From: Stenotrophomonas maltophilia | GTDB taxonomy: Bacteria > Pseudomonadota > Gammaproteobacteria > Xanthomonadales > Xanthomonadaceae | Length of the DNA stretch: 40,708 nt | NCBI GenBank assembly: GCA_002435595.1 | Contig: DJBL01000026.1 | Location: 1 to 40,708 of the forward strand | Reading direction: 5' to 3' | Part shown: positions 25,256 through 32,990 of the stretch, one piece after another | Position numbering within the stretch: position 1 is the first letter of the stretch | Layout: every line of letters starts with the position of its first letter | Notes under the pieces: generated by a model | The model's database searches: none | Seen by the model: only the letters and a program-made list of their open reading frames with translations | What the model was told of the DNA's origin: nothing | Program-made: the position numbers and the translations under genes

Positions 25256-26362
25256 TCACCACCGGGGCGGGGTGATCATCTCCAGCCCGCGCACCTCGGT
25301 GATGCCCAACCCCGGCGCCTCGCTGATGGTGATTTCCGATTCGTTGAAGTGGACCCCGCCGGTGACCGGGTTGAACTGGCCCAGCGACGGCCCATCCAGG
25401 TCCACCTTGGTGATCACATCGCTCTTGGCCACCGCCAGGTGCACCGCGGCGGCCACGCTGATGCTCGACTCGATCATGCAGCCGATCATGCACGGCACGC
25501 CGTAGATGGCGGCGATGTCGGCGATGCGGATCGCGTTGGACAGCCCGCCGGTCTTCATCAGCTTGATGTTGATGATGTCCGCCGCGCGCTGCTGGATCAG
25601 GTCGAACACCTGGCCGGGGTTGAACACGCTTTCATCGGCCATCACCGGCGTGTTGACCCGGTCGGTGACGTACTTCAGCCCGCTGATGTCGGCCGCCTTC
25701 ACCGGCTGCTCGAGCAGTTCCAGCACAACCCCGGCTTCTTCCAGGCTGCGCATGGCATGCACGGCCTGCTTGGCGGTCCAGCCCTGGTTGGCGTCCAGGC
25801 GCAGCAGCGCACGTCCCTGCACGGCGGCATGGATCGCCTTGACCCGCTCGATGTCCAGGCCGATGTCCTTGCCGACCTTGATCTTCAGCGACTCGAAGCC
25901 GCGCTCGATCGCCGACAGCGAGTCGGCCACCATCTTGTCGATGTAGTCCACGCTGATGGTGATGTCGGTGGTGATGACCGGGTCGCCGCCGCCAAGCATG
26001 CGGTACAGCGGCGCGTTGTGCAGCTGCGCCCACAGGTCGTACACCGCGATCTCGACGGCGGCCTTGGCGCTGGTGTTGCGCTCCATCGAACCCTGGATCA
26101 GCGCGCATACCCGGTTGAGGTTGGCCACGTCCTGGCCGATCAGGCGCGGTTTGATGAAACGGTCGATGGCCTCGATGATCGAGCCATGCGTATCACCGGT
26201 GATCACCGCGGTGGCCGGGGCTTCACCGTAGCCGGTGTGGCCGCTGTCGGTGCGCACCAGCACCACCACGTCCTCCACGGTATCCACCGTGCGCAGCGCG
26301 GTCTTGAACGGGGTCTTCAGCGGCACGCGCAGCATGCCGAGTTCGATGTCGGTGATCTTCAT
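25256..26362 (-). CDS. L-Ala-D/L-Glu epimerase (enolase superfamily)
   Basis: The 368-residue enzyme has all catalytic residues of the L-Ala-D/L-Glu epimerases: Lys160 and Lys162 (SLKIKVGK), metal ligands Asp190 (RLDANQGW), Glu218 (LELLEQP) and Asp243 (MADES), the second base Lys267 (NIKLMKTGG), and the dipeptide-binding Asp321-Leu-Asp323. These are at nearly the positions I recall for the Bacillus subtilis enzyme. It converts L-Ala-D-Glu from murein stems to L-Ala-L-Glu, which normal peptidases can use. No signal peptide, so cytoplasmic. Its start overlaps the NlpC/P60 stop by 4 nt (ATGA), a strict coupling to its substrate-generating partner. Confidence 0.95.
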   Translation of the reverse strand: MKITDIELGMLRVPLKTPFKTALRTVDTVEDVVVLVRTDSGHTGYGEAPATAVITGDTHGSIIEAIDRFIKPRLIGQDVANLNRVCALIQGSMERNTSAKAAVEIAVYDLWAQLHNAPLYRMLGGGDPVITTDITISVDYIDKMVADSLSAIERGFESLKIKVGKDIGLDIERVKAIHAAVQGRALLRLDANQGWTAKQAVHAMRSLEEAGVVLELLEQPVKAADISGLKYVTDRVNTPVMADESVFNPGQVFDLIQQRAADIINIKLMKTGGLSNAIRIADIAAIYGVPCMIGCMIESSISVAAAVHLAVAKSDVITKVDLDGPSLGQFNPVTGGVHFNESEITISEAPGLGITEVRGLEMITPPRW

Positions 26363-27810
26363 TCAGGAGTCTTGGCTCGGAGGCGCTGGATGTTGGTGAT
26401 GCGATCGATGTAGCTGACGGTGTCGCTGGCCATCATCGGCTCCAGCGGGGTCACCGACACGCCGTTGAGGTGGGCCTGCACGCGGGTGCCGTCGGCACCG
26501 GCCCAGCTGCCGCCGGCGGTGTCGTGGATGACCCAGGTGCGCCCGTCGACGTGGCCGATGGCCACCATGACGTGGCCGGGGATATAGACCAGGTCGCCCA
26601 CCTGCAGCTGCTTCACCGCCGCCATGCGCCGGGCCGTGGCGTCGGTGGGGCCGAAGGCGATGCGGTCCAGTGCCGGGCTCACCGCCTGGGCGCTGGTATT
26701 GCGCGGCACCAGCACGCCGAAGCTGCGGTAGATCTCCGAGACGAAGCCGCTGCAGTCGCGGGTGCCGTAATCGTGGCCCCAGCCGTAGCGCTCGCCGAGG
26801 AACTTGAAGGCCTGGGTGAGCAGGTTGCGCGGGGTCAGCGGCAGGTAGTCGGCGGCGCTGTCCTGCGAGCGCGGCAGCAAGGCCGGGCGCAGCGCCAGGC
26901 TGCCGTCCGCATTGCGCACCGGCAGTTGCAGCACATACCCGGCGTGCGCCTGTTGGCCATTCACCAACGTGCCCGGCGGCCAGTCGGCCAGCACCGGCAG
27001 GCGCACGCCCATGTCCAGTTGCAGGCGCGACAGGCGCGGTTCTTCGGGCGTATGCGCGGTGAAGGCGGTTGCCCCGGTGATGACCCGATACGGGCCGTGC
27101 TGGCCATAGCCGAGCACGGTGTCGGCCGCGCCGATGCCCACGTAGCGTGTTTCGATCCAGGCCGCGTAGCGCTCGCTGGTGATGAACAGCCACTGCCCGT
27201 CCGCGCTTTCATGCAGCACCGCCACCGCATCGCCGGGGAACAGGGCCGACTCCTGGAAGCGGTCGATGTCGGTATCGCCCTGGGTGGTGAACACCCGCAG
27301 CGCGGTGGGGAAGGCGCGCAGTGCGGCGCGATGGGTGACCAGGCCGTAGCGCAGCGGGCGCTGTGCCGGGATCGCATCGAGGGCCAGGTTGGCCACGACC
27401 GCCGCGCGCTGCGGCGCGCCGATCGGCGTGCCGTCCTCGCCGAAGGTGGGCTTGCCCGGCCAGGTCGACAACGCCTCGATGGCCGCGCGTACCTTTGCCG
27501 CTGGCACCTGCGCCGGCAACGCGCGCAGGTCGTGGATGGAGCGGTCCTCGGCACGCATGCGCGCGTTCTGCGCGGCGATCCGGGTGCGGTCCAGGATCAG
27601 CGCGTCGGCATCGGGCTGGCGTGCGGCCCAGTACTGCGGGGTGAGGTAGGCCTCGTGCAGCCCCACCACGTACGGCAGCGGCGCACCCGCATCGACCGCG
27701 GCGGCAGGGCCGGCGGCGTCGGCCCAGGCCGGCAGGCTGGCCACGGCCAGCAACAGGCCCAGGGCGCGGCGTGCGGGCGCGCGCCATGGCAGAAGGCGGG
27801 AGGCAGTCAT
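26359..27810 (-). CDS. Exported SH3-NlpC/P60 gamma-D-glutamyl endopeptidase
   Basis: The 483-residue protein has a signal peptide ending in AWA (residues 28-30), a helical region (about 50-150), two SH3-type domains (about 165-330), and a C-terminal NlpC/P60 domain. The catalytic residues are Cys353 (RDCSGF), His413 (GHVMVAIG) and His429 (TWVIHDTAG). This domain plan matches the YkfC-type enzymes that cut gamma-D-Glu from the diamino acid of free murein peptides and release L-Ala-D-Glu. Unlike cytoplasmic recycling, export here suggests action in the periplasm. ATG 27810 is chosen for the signal peptide and AAGGA upstream; 27858 is an alternative. Confidence 0.93.
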   Translation of the reverse strand: MTASRLLPWRAPARRALGLLLAVASLPAWADAAGPAAAVDAGAPLPYVVGLHEAYLTPQYWAARQPDADALILDRTRIAAQNARMRAEDRSIHDLRALPAQVPAAKVRAAIEALSTWPGKPTFGEDGTPIGAPQRAAVVANLALDAIPAQRPLRYGLVTHRAALRAFPTALRVFTTQGDTDIDRFQESALFPGDAVAVLHESADGQWLFITSERYAAWIETRYVGIGAADTVLGYGQHGPYRVITGATAFTAHTPEEPRLSRLQLDMGVRLPVLADWPPGTLVNGQQAHAGYVLQLPVRNADGSLALRPALLPRSQDSAADYLPLTPRNLLTQAFKFLGERYGWGHDYGTRDCSGFVSEIYRSFGVLVPRNTSAQAVSPALDRIAFGPTDATARRMAAVKQLQVGDLVYIPGHVMVAIGHVDGRTWVIHDTAGGSWAGADGTRVQAHLNGVSVTPLEPMMASDTVSYIDRITNIQRLRAKTPE

Positions 27811-27854
27811 GGCAGCGGTGTCCTTGGTGGGCAAACGGGATCTCCCTGCGCCGC

Positions 27855-28196
27855 TCATGCCGCGCGCCTGGCAGCCAGGGCCGCATCCAGCGTGGCGCGG
27901 TCGGGCCAGGTGGCGCCGCAGTGGCCGCAGCCCCACACGGTCGGCTGCAGGGTATCGACGAAGCACGCGTGGCCGTCACAGTCCGCGTCCGGACAGGGCA
28001 GGGCGGGGGTGCGCTCGGCCGCGCGCGGACCGCCGGTTGCGGTGGGGTCGGCGGCGGTGCCGTGGTGGCAGAGCGGGCAATCGAGCATCACAAAGCGCAT
28101 GCCGTTGGCCTGCGCGTGCTGCCACCGCGCCGCCTGCGTGCCGGTGGGCACGAACAGGCCGTGGCAATGCTCGCAGCGCAGGTCAGGGGGGATCAT
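27855..28196 (-). CDS. Nine-cysteine zinc-ribbon protein, unknown function
   Basis: The 113-residue protein carries cysteines at 8, 11, 40, 43, 68, 73, 78, 90 and 93. Pairs 8/11 with 40/43, and 68/73 with 90/93, could form two four-Cys zinc sites; Cys78 is left over. Motifs read CEHCHGL, LDCPLCHHG and WGCGHCGATW. No signal peptide or known domain, so a cytoplasmic zinc-ribbon of unknown partner. It is the first gene of the leftward murein-peptide operon, 44 nt before the endopeptidase start, and lies next to the palindromes in the divergent promoter. A DNA- or protein-binding cofactor role is only a guess. Confidence 0.75.
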   Translation of the reverse strand: MIPPDLRCEHCHGLFVPTGTQAARWQHAQANGMRFVMLDCPLCHHGTAADPTATGGPRAAERTPALPCPDADCDGHACFVDTLQPTVWGCGHCGATWPDRATLDAALAARRAA

Positions 28197-28228
28197 GGTG
28201 CGCGTGCTCCTGCCGTTGCGGATGTCAT

Positions 28229-28242
28229 GGAATACTTATTCC
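28229..28242. promoter_or_regulatory. Palindromic operator candidate, divergent promoter
   Basis: GGAATACTTATTCC has perfect 6-nt arms around CT. A partly similar copy, ATGGAATGCAAGAATA, begins at 28250. The stretch is AT-rich in an otherwise GC-rich window. On the minus strand TTGCAT (28260-28255) and TAAGTA could be -35 and -10 boxes, placing this palindrome over the -10 region. The SIS regulator encoded at 24286-25134 is the natural candidate to bind. Confidence 0.6.
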
Positions 28243-28261
28243 TTTCGGCATGGAATGCAAG

Positions 28262-28272
28262 AATAAATTATT
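28262..28272. promoter_or_regulatory. Second palindrome in the divergent promoter
   Basis: AATAAATTATT has perfect 5-nt arms around a central A, 20 nt from the first palindrome. It lies 60 nt before the start of the rightward transglutaminase-fold gene and may contain its -10 element or be a second binding site. Confidence 0.45.
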
Positions 28273-28331
28273 GACCGGTGTCACGGCCCGTGTTACACAG
28301 CCATTACCACCCGCGCTGGGGAAGTGTCGCT

Positions 28332-29822
28332 GTGGATCGTGTCGTTCGCAAACCGCGTCTGCCTGTCATCACCTGTCTGCTCGCGGCGCTGCTGCTGGCG
28401 GCCGAGGCAGTGCCTGCACGTGGCAACGATGCCGCCGACGCCGCCGAACTTGCCCGCATCGTGGACCTCATCGACGCCGGCCAGTTTGCCCGCGCCGAAC
28501 AACGTATCGCCGCACACTCCGGCACGGCCACCGCGCGCCGTGGTGATGACCTGGCGTTCCAGCGCGAACGCATGCGTCGGATCCGGCTGGACTTCAGCCT
28601 GGATACCGATGCGGCCCTGGCGGCGGTGCGGCGCACGATCCCGGACCTGCGCCCCGACGAGTTCGAGCGCTGGGATCGCCAGGGGCTGCTGGAGCACCTG
28701 GACATCGACGGCACGCGCTACTACTTCAAACGCGCCCCGGCCAACCTGTTCCGGCTGAGCAGCGAGGCACGCGCGCGCCGCCTGGCCGACGTGCCGCCGC
28801 CCAGCGATGGCCCCTACGAAACGCTCACCCCCTACCACGCCCGCGTGGTGCAGGCGGCCACCGCCAGCGGCCGCAGTTCGGTGCTGCCGCAACGCGTACA
28901 GGTCACCCAGTCACTGACGGTGAAGGCCGATGCGGTCCCGGCCGGCACGCGGCTGCGGGCATGGATCCCCTACCCGCGGGAGATCCCCGGCCAGCAGGAG
29001 CAACTGCAATGGCGCGGCAGCACGCCGGGCCAGGCGCGCATCGCGCCGGCCAGCGCACTGCAGCGCACCGCCTACCTGGAAGGCACCGCCGTGGCCGGGC
29101 AGCCGACCCGCTTCGAGATCCGCTACGCGCTTACCGTGTCGGCCCGGCATACCGCGATCGACCCCGGCAGCGTGCAGCCCACTCCTGTCGATCCCGCGCT
29201 GGCCCCGTACCTGGCCGAGCAGCCGCCGCATGTGCGCTTCACCCCGGCGCTGCGCCTGTTCTCGGCGCAGGTACTGCAGGGCGAGACGCGTGCCTACGAC
29301 GTGGCGCGTCGCCTGTTCGATGCGGTGGACCAGATTCCCTGGGCCGGCGCGCGTGAGTACGCCACGCTCTCCAACATCAGCGACTACGCGCTGCGCGCCG
29401 GGCACGCCGACTGCGGCCAGCAGACCCTGCTGCTGATCACCCTGCTGCGCATGAACGGCATTCCCGCGCGCTGGCAGTCGGGAATGGTCCATGCCGACGA
29501 TCCGCCGGGCTACAACAACCTGCATGACTGGGGCGCGCTGTACCTGGCCCCGTATGGCTGGGTGCCGATGGACGTCACCAGCGGCCGCCTGGACAGCCCG
29601 CAACCGGCGTTGCGCGACTTCTACTTCGGTGGGCTCGATGCCTACCGCATCGCCTTCAACGACGACATCGGCCAGCCGCTGGTGCCGGCCAAGCGCCACC
29701 CGCGCTCGGACACGGTGGATTCGCAGCGCGGCGAAGTGGAATGGGACGGCGGCAATCTGTACTTCGATCAATGGAACTACGACTTCCAGTCGCACATCGT
29801 GCCGCTGGCAGCCACGCGGTAA
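28332..29822 (+). CDS. Exported transglutaminase-fold protein
   Basis: The 496-residue protein has a signal peptide (PVITCLLAALLLAAEAVPARG), an N-terminal region of about 300 residues with no recognised domain, and a C-terminal transglutaminase-like core. The papain-type triad is Cys361 (HADCGQQTLL), His398 (NNLHDWG) and Asp414 (VPMDVTSG). Such domains usually hydrolyse amide bonds in bacteria and some act on murein-derived peptides, which would fit this locus; the substrate is not known. GTG 28332 is chosen because GGGGAAG lies seven bases upstream; another GTG at 28278 would put 18 extra residues before the signal. The receptor gene follows after 43 nt. Confidence 0.85.
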   Translation: MDRVVRKPRLPVITCLLAALLLAAEAVPARGNDAADAAELARIVDLIDAGQFARAEQRIAAHSGTATARRGDDLAFQRERMRRIRLDFSLDTDAALAAVRRTIPDLRPDEFERWDRQGLLEHLDIDGTRYYFKRAPANLFRLSSEARARRLADVPPPSDGPYETLTPYHARVVQAATASGRSSVLPQRVQVTQSLTVKADAVPAGTRLRAWIPYPREIPGQQEQLQWRGSTPGQARIAPASALQRTAYLEGTAVAGQPTRFEIRYALTVSARHTAIDPGSVQPTPVDPALAPYLAEQPPHVRFTPALRLFSAQVLQGETRAYDVARRLFDAVDQIPWAGAREYATLSNISDYALRAGHADCGQQTLLLITLLRMNGIPARWQSGMVHADDPPGYNNLHDWGALYLAPYGWVPMDVTSGRLDSPQPALRDFYFGGLDAYRIAFNDDIGQPLVPAKRHPRSDTVDSQRGEVEWDGGNLYFDQWNYDFQSHIVPLAATR

Positions 29823-29865
29823 ACGGCGGTACCCACGATTCCATATCTGCAGGAGAGAGCAGGGA

Positions 29866-32800
29866 ATGAATGCACAGCGTATGAAGCGGGCGGCCCTGTA
29901 TGCCGCCCTGGGTGTTTGTCTGGGCAGCCTGATGCCCACCCTGGCCTCGGCCCAGAACGTGAGCGGCGCGGTGGCCGGGCGGGCCACCGCCGGCGACCAG
30001 GTCACCGTGGTCAGCAACGACACCGGCCTGACCCGCACGGTGACCGTCAGCGGCGATGGCAGCTATCGCCTCGGCCAGCTGCCGATCGGCGACTATCGCC
30101 TGCAGCTCAGCCGCGACGGCCAGAAGCTGGGTGAACCGGTGGCGGTGAGCGTGGCCGTCGGCGGCACCACCACGGTCAACCTCGCCGGCGGCGGCGGGGT
30201 GGTCAACCTGGATGCGCTGCAGGTGGTGGGCACCCGCGTGGTCAACCGGGTGGATGTGTACTCCACCGAGACCTCCTTCAACGTCAACCGCCAAGAGATC
30301 TCGCGCCTGCCGGTGGCCCAGGACCTGTCGGCGGTGGCGCTGCTGGCGCCGGGCGTGGTCGGTGGCAATTCCTCGTTCGGCGGGTTGTCCTTCGCCGGTT
30401 CGTCGGTGGCCGAGAACGCGGTCTTCATCAATGGCCTGAACGTCACCGACATGTACACCCGCCGCGGCTTCTCCAGCGCACCGTTCGGGTTCTTCAACGA
30501 ATTCCAGGTCAAGACCGGCGGCTACTCGGTCGAGTTCGGCCGCTCCACCGGCGGCGTCATCAACGCGGTCACCCGGTCGGGCAGCAACGAGCTGCAGGGC
30601 GGCATCGAGATCACCGCCGAACCCAGCGCCTGGCGCTCCAGCGGCCGCGACCACTTCCACCGCGACGGCACCGCCCATTCCTACGCCAGCCGCGACGACA
30701 ATTCGTTCTTCAAGACCAACGTGTGGGGCTCCGGCGCGCTGGTGCAGGACAAGCTGTTCCTGTTTGCGATGTACGAAGACCGCAGCGACAAGGGCCACAA
30801 CACCTCCTCCGATGCGCTGACCTGGTTCAACAACAAGGCCGACAACGGCTTCTGGGGCGCCAAGCTCGACTGGAACATCACCGACAACCACAGCCTGGCG
30901 CTGCTGGCGTTCTCCGATGAGGGCGAGGTCACCAACGCGTCCTACAACTACGACTGGGACGACGCCGAGCTGGGTGCCTATGGCGGCGATTCGGTGACCG
31001 AGACCGGTGGCAGGAACTGGTCGGCCACCTACACCGGCCACTTCGGCGAGACCTTCACCGCCCGCGCGATGGTCGGCCAGAACAACCAGCGCGCCTTCAC
31101 CAGCTCCTCGCTGGATGAAGCCTGCAGCCCGGTGTTCACCGACAGCACCTATGCCTCGCGCCTGTCCAAGCTCAACGGCCTGCGCCCCGGCTGCCATCCC
31201 ACCGGCACCGCCGTGGCCGAACGTGACGACACCCGCGACGTGGCACGGCTGGACTTCGAGTGGCAGCTCGGCCAGCACCTGCTGCGCTTTGGCGTGGACC
31301 GCGAGCTGATGACCACCGACCAGTCCACCCGCTACCCCGGGCCCACCCAGCTCAGCTACACCGCCTACGTGGCCCGCCCCGGCGATGAAGTCTGGGATGG
31401 CGCCAACGCCTACGTGCCGGCCGGGGTGACCGAGATGCTGCGCGCGCGCAACCGCGTCTCCGGCGGCACCTTCGAGACCGAGGCCAACGCGTTCTATCTG
31501 GAAGACATCTGGAACATCACCCCCAACCTCATGCTCAACCTGGGCGTGCGCTGGGACCGCTTCGAGAACCGCACCGCCGATGGCGATGCCTTCATCAAGA
31601 TGGACGACCTGGTCGCCCCGCGCTTCGGCTTCTCCTGGGACATGAAGGGCGACGGCAGCACCAAGCTGTTCGGCAACGCCGGCCGCTACTACCTGCCGGT
31701 GACCAACAACATCAACGTCAACTTCGCCGGCGGGCTTACCGACGAGTATTCCTACTACGTGCTCAACGGCTGGCAGCAGCAGGCCAACCCGGTCACCGGT
31801 GCGCCCTACATGGCCCCGATCATCGGCCAGCAGATCGGCCCGGTCGATACCCGCATGAACACCGGTGCGGCCGACCTGCGCCAGAGCGTGGACAAGGACC
31901 TCAAGGCGGTCTACCAGGACGAATACATCCTGGGCTTCCAGTCCATGATCAACCAGGCCTGGTCGTGGGGCGTCAACGCCACCTACCGGCGCATGACCCG
32001 CGCGCTGGATGACATGCGCATCAACTACACCCCGTGCGGCCCCACCCCCAGCACCCTGTGGCCGATCGCCAATCCCGGCGAAAGCCTCACCCTCTGGGGC
32101 GACGCCAGCATCGGCTGTGCCGAGGAAGGCTGGATCACCATCGACACCGCCAACAGCGGCTACCGCAAGGGCGGCAGCGGCGAGGTGGTGGGGTACTCCA
32201 AGCCCCGGCGTACCTACAAGGCGCTGGAGTTCCAGATCGACCGCGCGTGGGATGAGAAGTGGCTGTTCAACGCGTCCTACCTGTGGTCGCGCAGCGATGG
32301 CAACTTCGAAGGCCCGGTCAACTCGGACACCAACTACGGTGACACCGGCATGGTCCAGCACTGGGATCATCCGTCCAACAACCAGCGCTACGGGCCGCTG
32401 TTCAATGATTTCCGCCACCAGTTCAAGTTCCGCGCGGCCTATGCACTGAATGAACAGTGGTCCTTCGGCACCACCCTGCAGGTGCTGTCCGGTGGCCCGA
32501 TCACCGCCTTCGGCGTGATGTGGCCCAACGACACCGTGGCCGGCGGCAGCACCTCCAGCGAAGGCAGTGGCGGCGGCACCGGCTGGCTGTGCGTGGTCAA
32601 CTGCTCGGGCCCGTACAACCAGCGCCAGTTCGAGTACTCCCCGCGTGGCGCCTTCGGTCGCCTGCCGTGGACCTGGACCATGGGCGCCAACGTCACCTGG
32701 CGCCTGCCGGTGGAAGGCATCGACCTCAGCGCACGGCTGTCGGTCTACAACCTGTTCAACAACCAGACCGTCATCAACGTGCACCAGCGCTATGAGAGCC

Positions 32801-32892
32801 AGCCGGGCCAGGTGCGCGAAAATACCTTCAATACCGGTACGCGCTGGCAGGCCCCGCGCTACACCCAGCTGATGGTGACCTGGAACTTCTGA
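29866..32892 (+). CDS. Oar-like TonB-dependent outer-membrane receptor
   Basis: The 1008-residue protein begins with a signal peptide ending in LASAQ. It then has a carboxypeptidase-regulatory-like beta-sandwich (about 30-105), a plug domain (from LDALQVVGTRVV to about 240), and a long 22-strand barrel ending in the aromatic VTWNF. It resembles Oar-type receptors of Xanthomonadaceae. Energised by TonB, it should move a ligand too large for porins across the outer membrane. No typical iron-siderophore feature is visible; the neighbours point to murein fragments or peptides. GGAG precedes ATG 29866. Its length and the EFGRSTGG motif fit the family. Confidence 0.92.
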   Translation: MNAQRMKRAALYAALGVCLGSLMPTLASAQNVSGAVAGRATAGDQVTVVSNDTGLTRTVTVSGDGSYRLGQLPIGDYRLQLSRDGQKLGEPVAVSVAVGGTTTVNLAGGGGVVNLDALQVVGTRVVNRVDVYSTETSFNVNRQEISRLPVAQDLSAVALLAPGVVGGNSSFGGLSFAGSSVAENAVFINGLNVTDMYTRRGFSSAPFGFFNEFQVKTGGYSVEFGRSTGGVINAVTRSGSNELQGGIEITAEPSAWRSSGRDHFHRDGTAHSYASRDDNSFFKTNVWGSGALVQDKLFLFAMYEDRSDKGHNTSSDALTWFNNKADNGFWGAKLDWNITDNHSLALLAFSDEGEVTNASYNYDWDDAELGAYGGDSVTETGGRNWSATYTGHFGETFTARAMVGQNNQRAFTSSSLDEACSPVFTDSTYASRLSKLNGLRPGCHPTGTAVAERDDTRDVARLDFEWQLGQHLLRFGVDRELMTTDQSTRYPGPTQLSYTAYVARPGDEVWDGANAYVPAGVTEMLRARNRVSGGTFETEANAFYLEDIWNITPNLMLNLGVRWDRFENRTADGDAFIKMDDLVAPRFGFSWDMKGDGSTKLFGNAGRYYLPVTNNINVNFAGGLTDEYSYYVLNGWQQQANPVTGAPYMAPIIGQQIGPVDTRMNTGAADLRQSVDKDLKAVYQDEYILGFQSMINQAWSWGVNATYRRMTRALDDMRINYTPCGPTPSTLWPIANPGESLTLWGDASIGCAEEGWITIDTANSGYRKGGSGEVVGYSKPRRTYKALEFQIDRAWDEKWLFNASYLWSRSDGNFEGPVNSDTNYGDTGMVQHWDHPSNNQRYGPLFNDFRHQFKFRAAYALNEQWSFGTTLQVLSGGPITAFGVMWPNDTVAGGSTSSEGSGGGTGWLCVVNCSGPYNQRQFEYSPRGAFGRLPWTWTMGANVTWRLPVEGIDLSARLSVYNLFNNQTVINVHQRYESQPGQVRENTFNTGTRWQAPRYTQLMVTWNF

Positions 32893-32935
32893 GCCGGGCA
32901 CCGTTGCCGGCCCGCTCTGGGTAAGCTGTGATCCA

Positions 32936-32971
32936 CCGGCGCCCCGCCTCGGCGGGGCGCCGGTTTCCTTT
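32936..32971 (+). terminator. Intrinsic terminator after the receptor gene
   Basis: CCGGCGCCCCGC (32936-32947) pairs perfectly with GCGGGGCGCCGG (32952-32963) around CTCG, followed by TTTCCTTT. It lies 43 nt after the receptor stop and 20 nt before the serine hydrolase start. It should limit transcription of the two downstream hydrolases unless they have their own promoter. Confidence 0.85.
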
Positions 32972-32990
32972 GAAGACCTTGGCCAACCCC

